A stretch of DNA of 6,299 nt, from the NCBI GenBank assembly GCA_947505565.1, contig CANNLB010000180.1, positions 1-6,299 on the forward strand, given 5' to 3'. The DNA comes from Acidobacteriota bacterium (GTDB taxonomy: Bacteria; Acidobacteriota; Terriglobia; Bryobacterales; Bryobacteraceae). Positions within the stretch are counted from its first letter, which is position 1; each line of letters starts with the position of its first letter. The notes under the pieces are model-generated. The model ran no database searches, was not told the origin of the DNA, and worked only from the letters and a program-made list of their open reading frames with translations. The position numbers were made by a program, and so were the translations under genes. This document shows positions 6,112 to 6,299 of this stretch, piece after piece.

Positions 6112-6299
6112 GGGTGATGACGGCCCGGTTGAAATGCAACTTCCCGCACCTGCATCGATAAATATTCTCTCGACATCAAGCGGTCGGCGCGGAAGGATTG
6201 GATGCGCCCGCGCTCCCGCCGGGAACGGGCCCAATTTGATTGTCGTTCTCGGAAACCTGATCTTAACGCCTGATCGGCCGGGATTCACAGCTTTTGGGG
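6112..6299. other. No recognisable gene up to the window edge
   Basis: After the ASPIC/UnbV stop, two more stops follow at once in that frame (TGA TGA at 6115-6120). A + strand frame stays open from ATG 6134 to the edge (about 55 codons, including GPNLIVVLGNLILTPD) and a minus-strand frame is open at 6088-6288, but neither resembles a family I know and neither has a good ribosome binding site. The AT-rich spot near 6166-6176 (gataaatattc) stands out from the GC-rich surroundings without a clear role. Confidence 0.4.

Noticed and set aside
6134..6299. Open + frame of about 55 codons running off the right edge
   Set aside because: No family likeness, no ribosome binding site; the 10-base match tttgattgtc shared with 5777-5786 does not extend.

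Overview
The window looks like a chromosomal piece of a high-GC acidobacterium of the Solibacter/Bryobacter type. The main reasons are a 1127-residue Oar-like TonB-dependent receptor with an N-terminal carboxypeptidase-regulatory-like domain and no SusD partner, the N-terminal domain of an acidobacterial-type regulator just behind it, an S41 peptidase of the kind common in that phylum, and a relic of a CRTAC1/ASPIC-UnbV protein. This assignment rests on recalled family resemblance, not on a search.

Layout: 1-678 (+) is the C-terminal part of an S41 peptidase that enters from the left edge. 746-4129 (+) is the complete receptor, with a good ribosome binding site. 4160-4414 (+) holds the first 85 codons of a regulator. 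Family-like sequence stops at codon 85, where a perfect 22-bp inverted repeat begins (4415-4436, matched by 4768-4789). The 375-bp segment bounded by the repeats carries, on the minus strand, what looks like the first ~22 codons of an integrase-core transposase, so it reads as a MITE-like, internally deleted insertion sequence that broke the regulator. 4847-5692 (-) is a complete, probably exported carbon-nitrogen hydrolase. 5770-6111 (+) is a C-terminal ASPIC/UnbV domain with two in-frame TAG codons and no frameshift. 6112-6299 holds nothing I recognise.

The three intact or partial enzymes and transporters (S41 peptidase, outer-membrane receptor, exported amidase-like hydrolase) all fit an envelope or periplasmic scavenging lifestyle, but only the peptidase and receptor are in the same orientation and close enough (67 bp) to be co-transcribed. 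The hydrolase converges on the receptor block. The two gaps (4415-4846 and 5693-6299) are a debris zone: an IS derivative, a decapitated regulator and a decayed ASPIC/UnbV gene around one intact hydrolase gene.

A second-scale signal is base skew. The + strand is strongly C-rich over G both in + genes and across the - strand hydrolase, so it follows the DNA strand, not the gene. The skew disappears in the ASPIC/UnbV relic. The same skew leaves several frames open at once inside the receptor gene and produces very long spurious ORFs.
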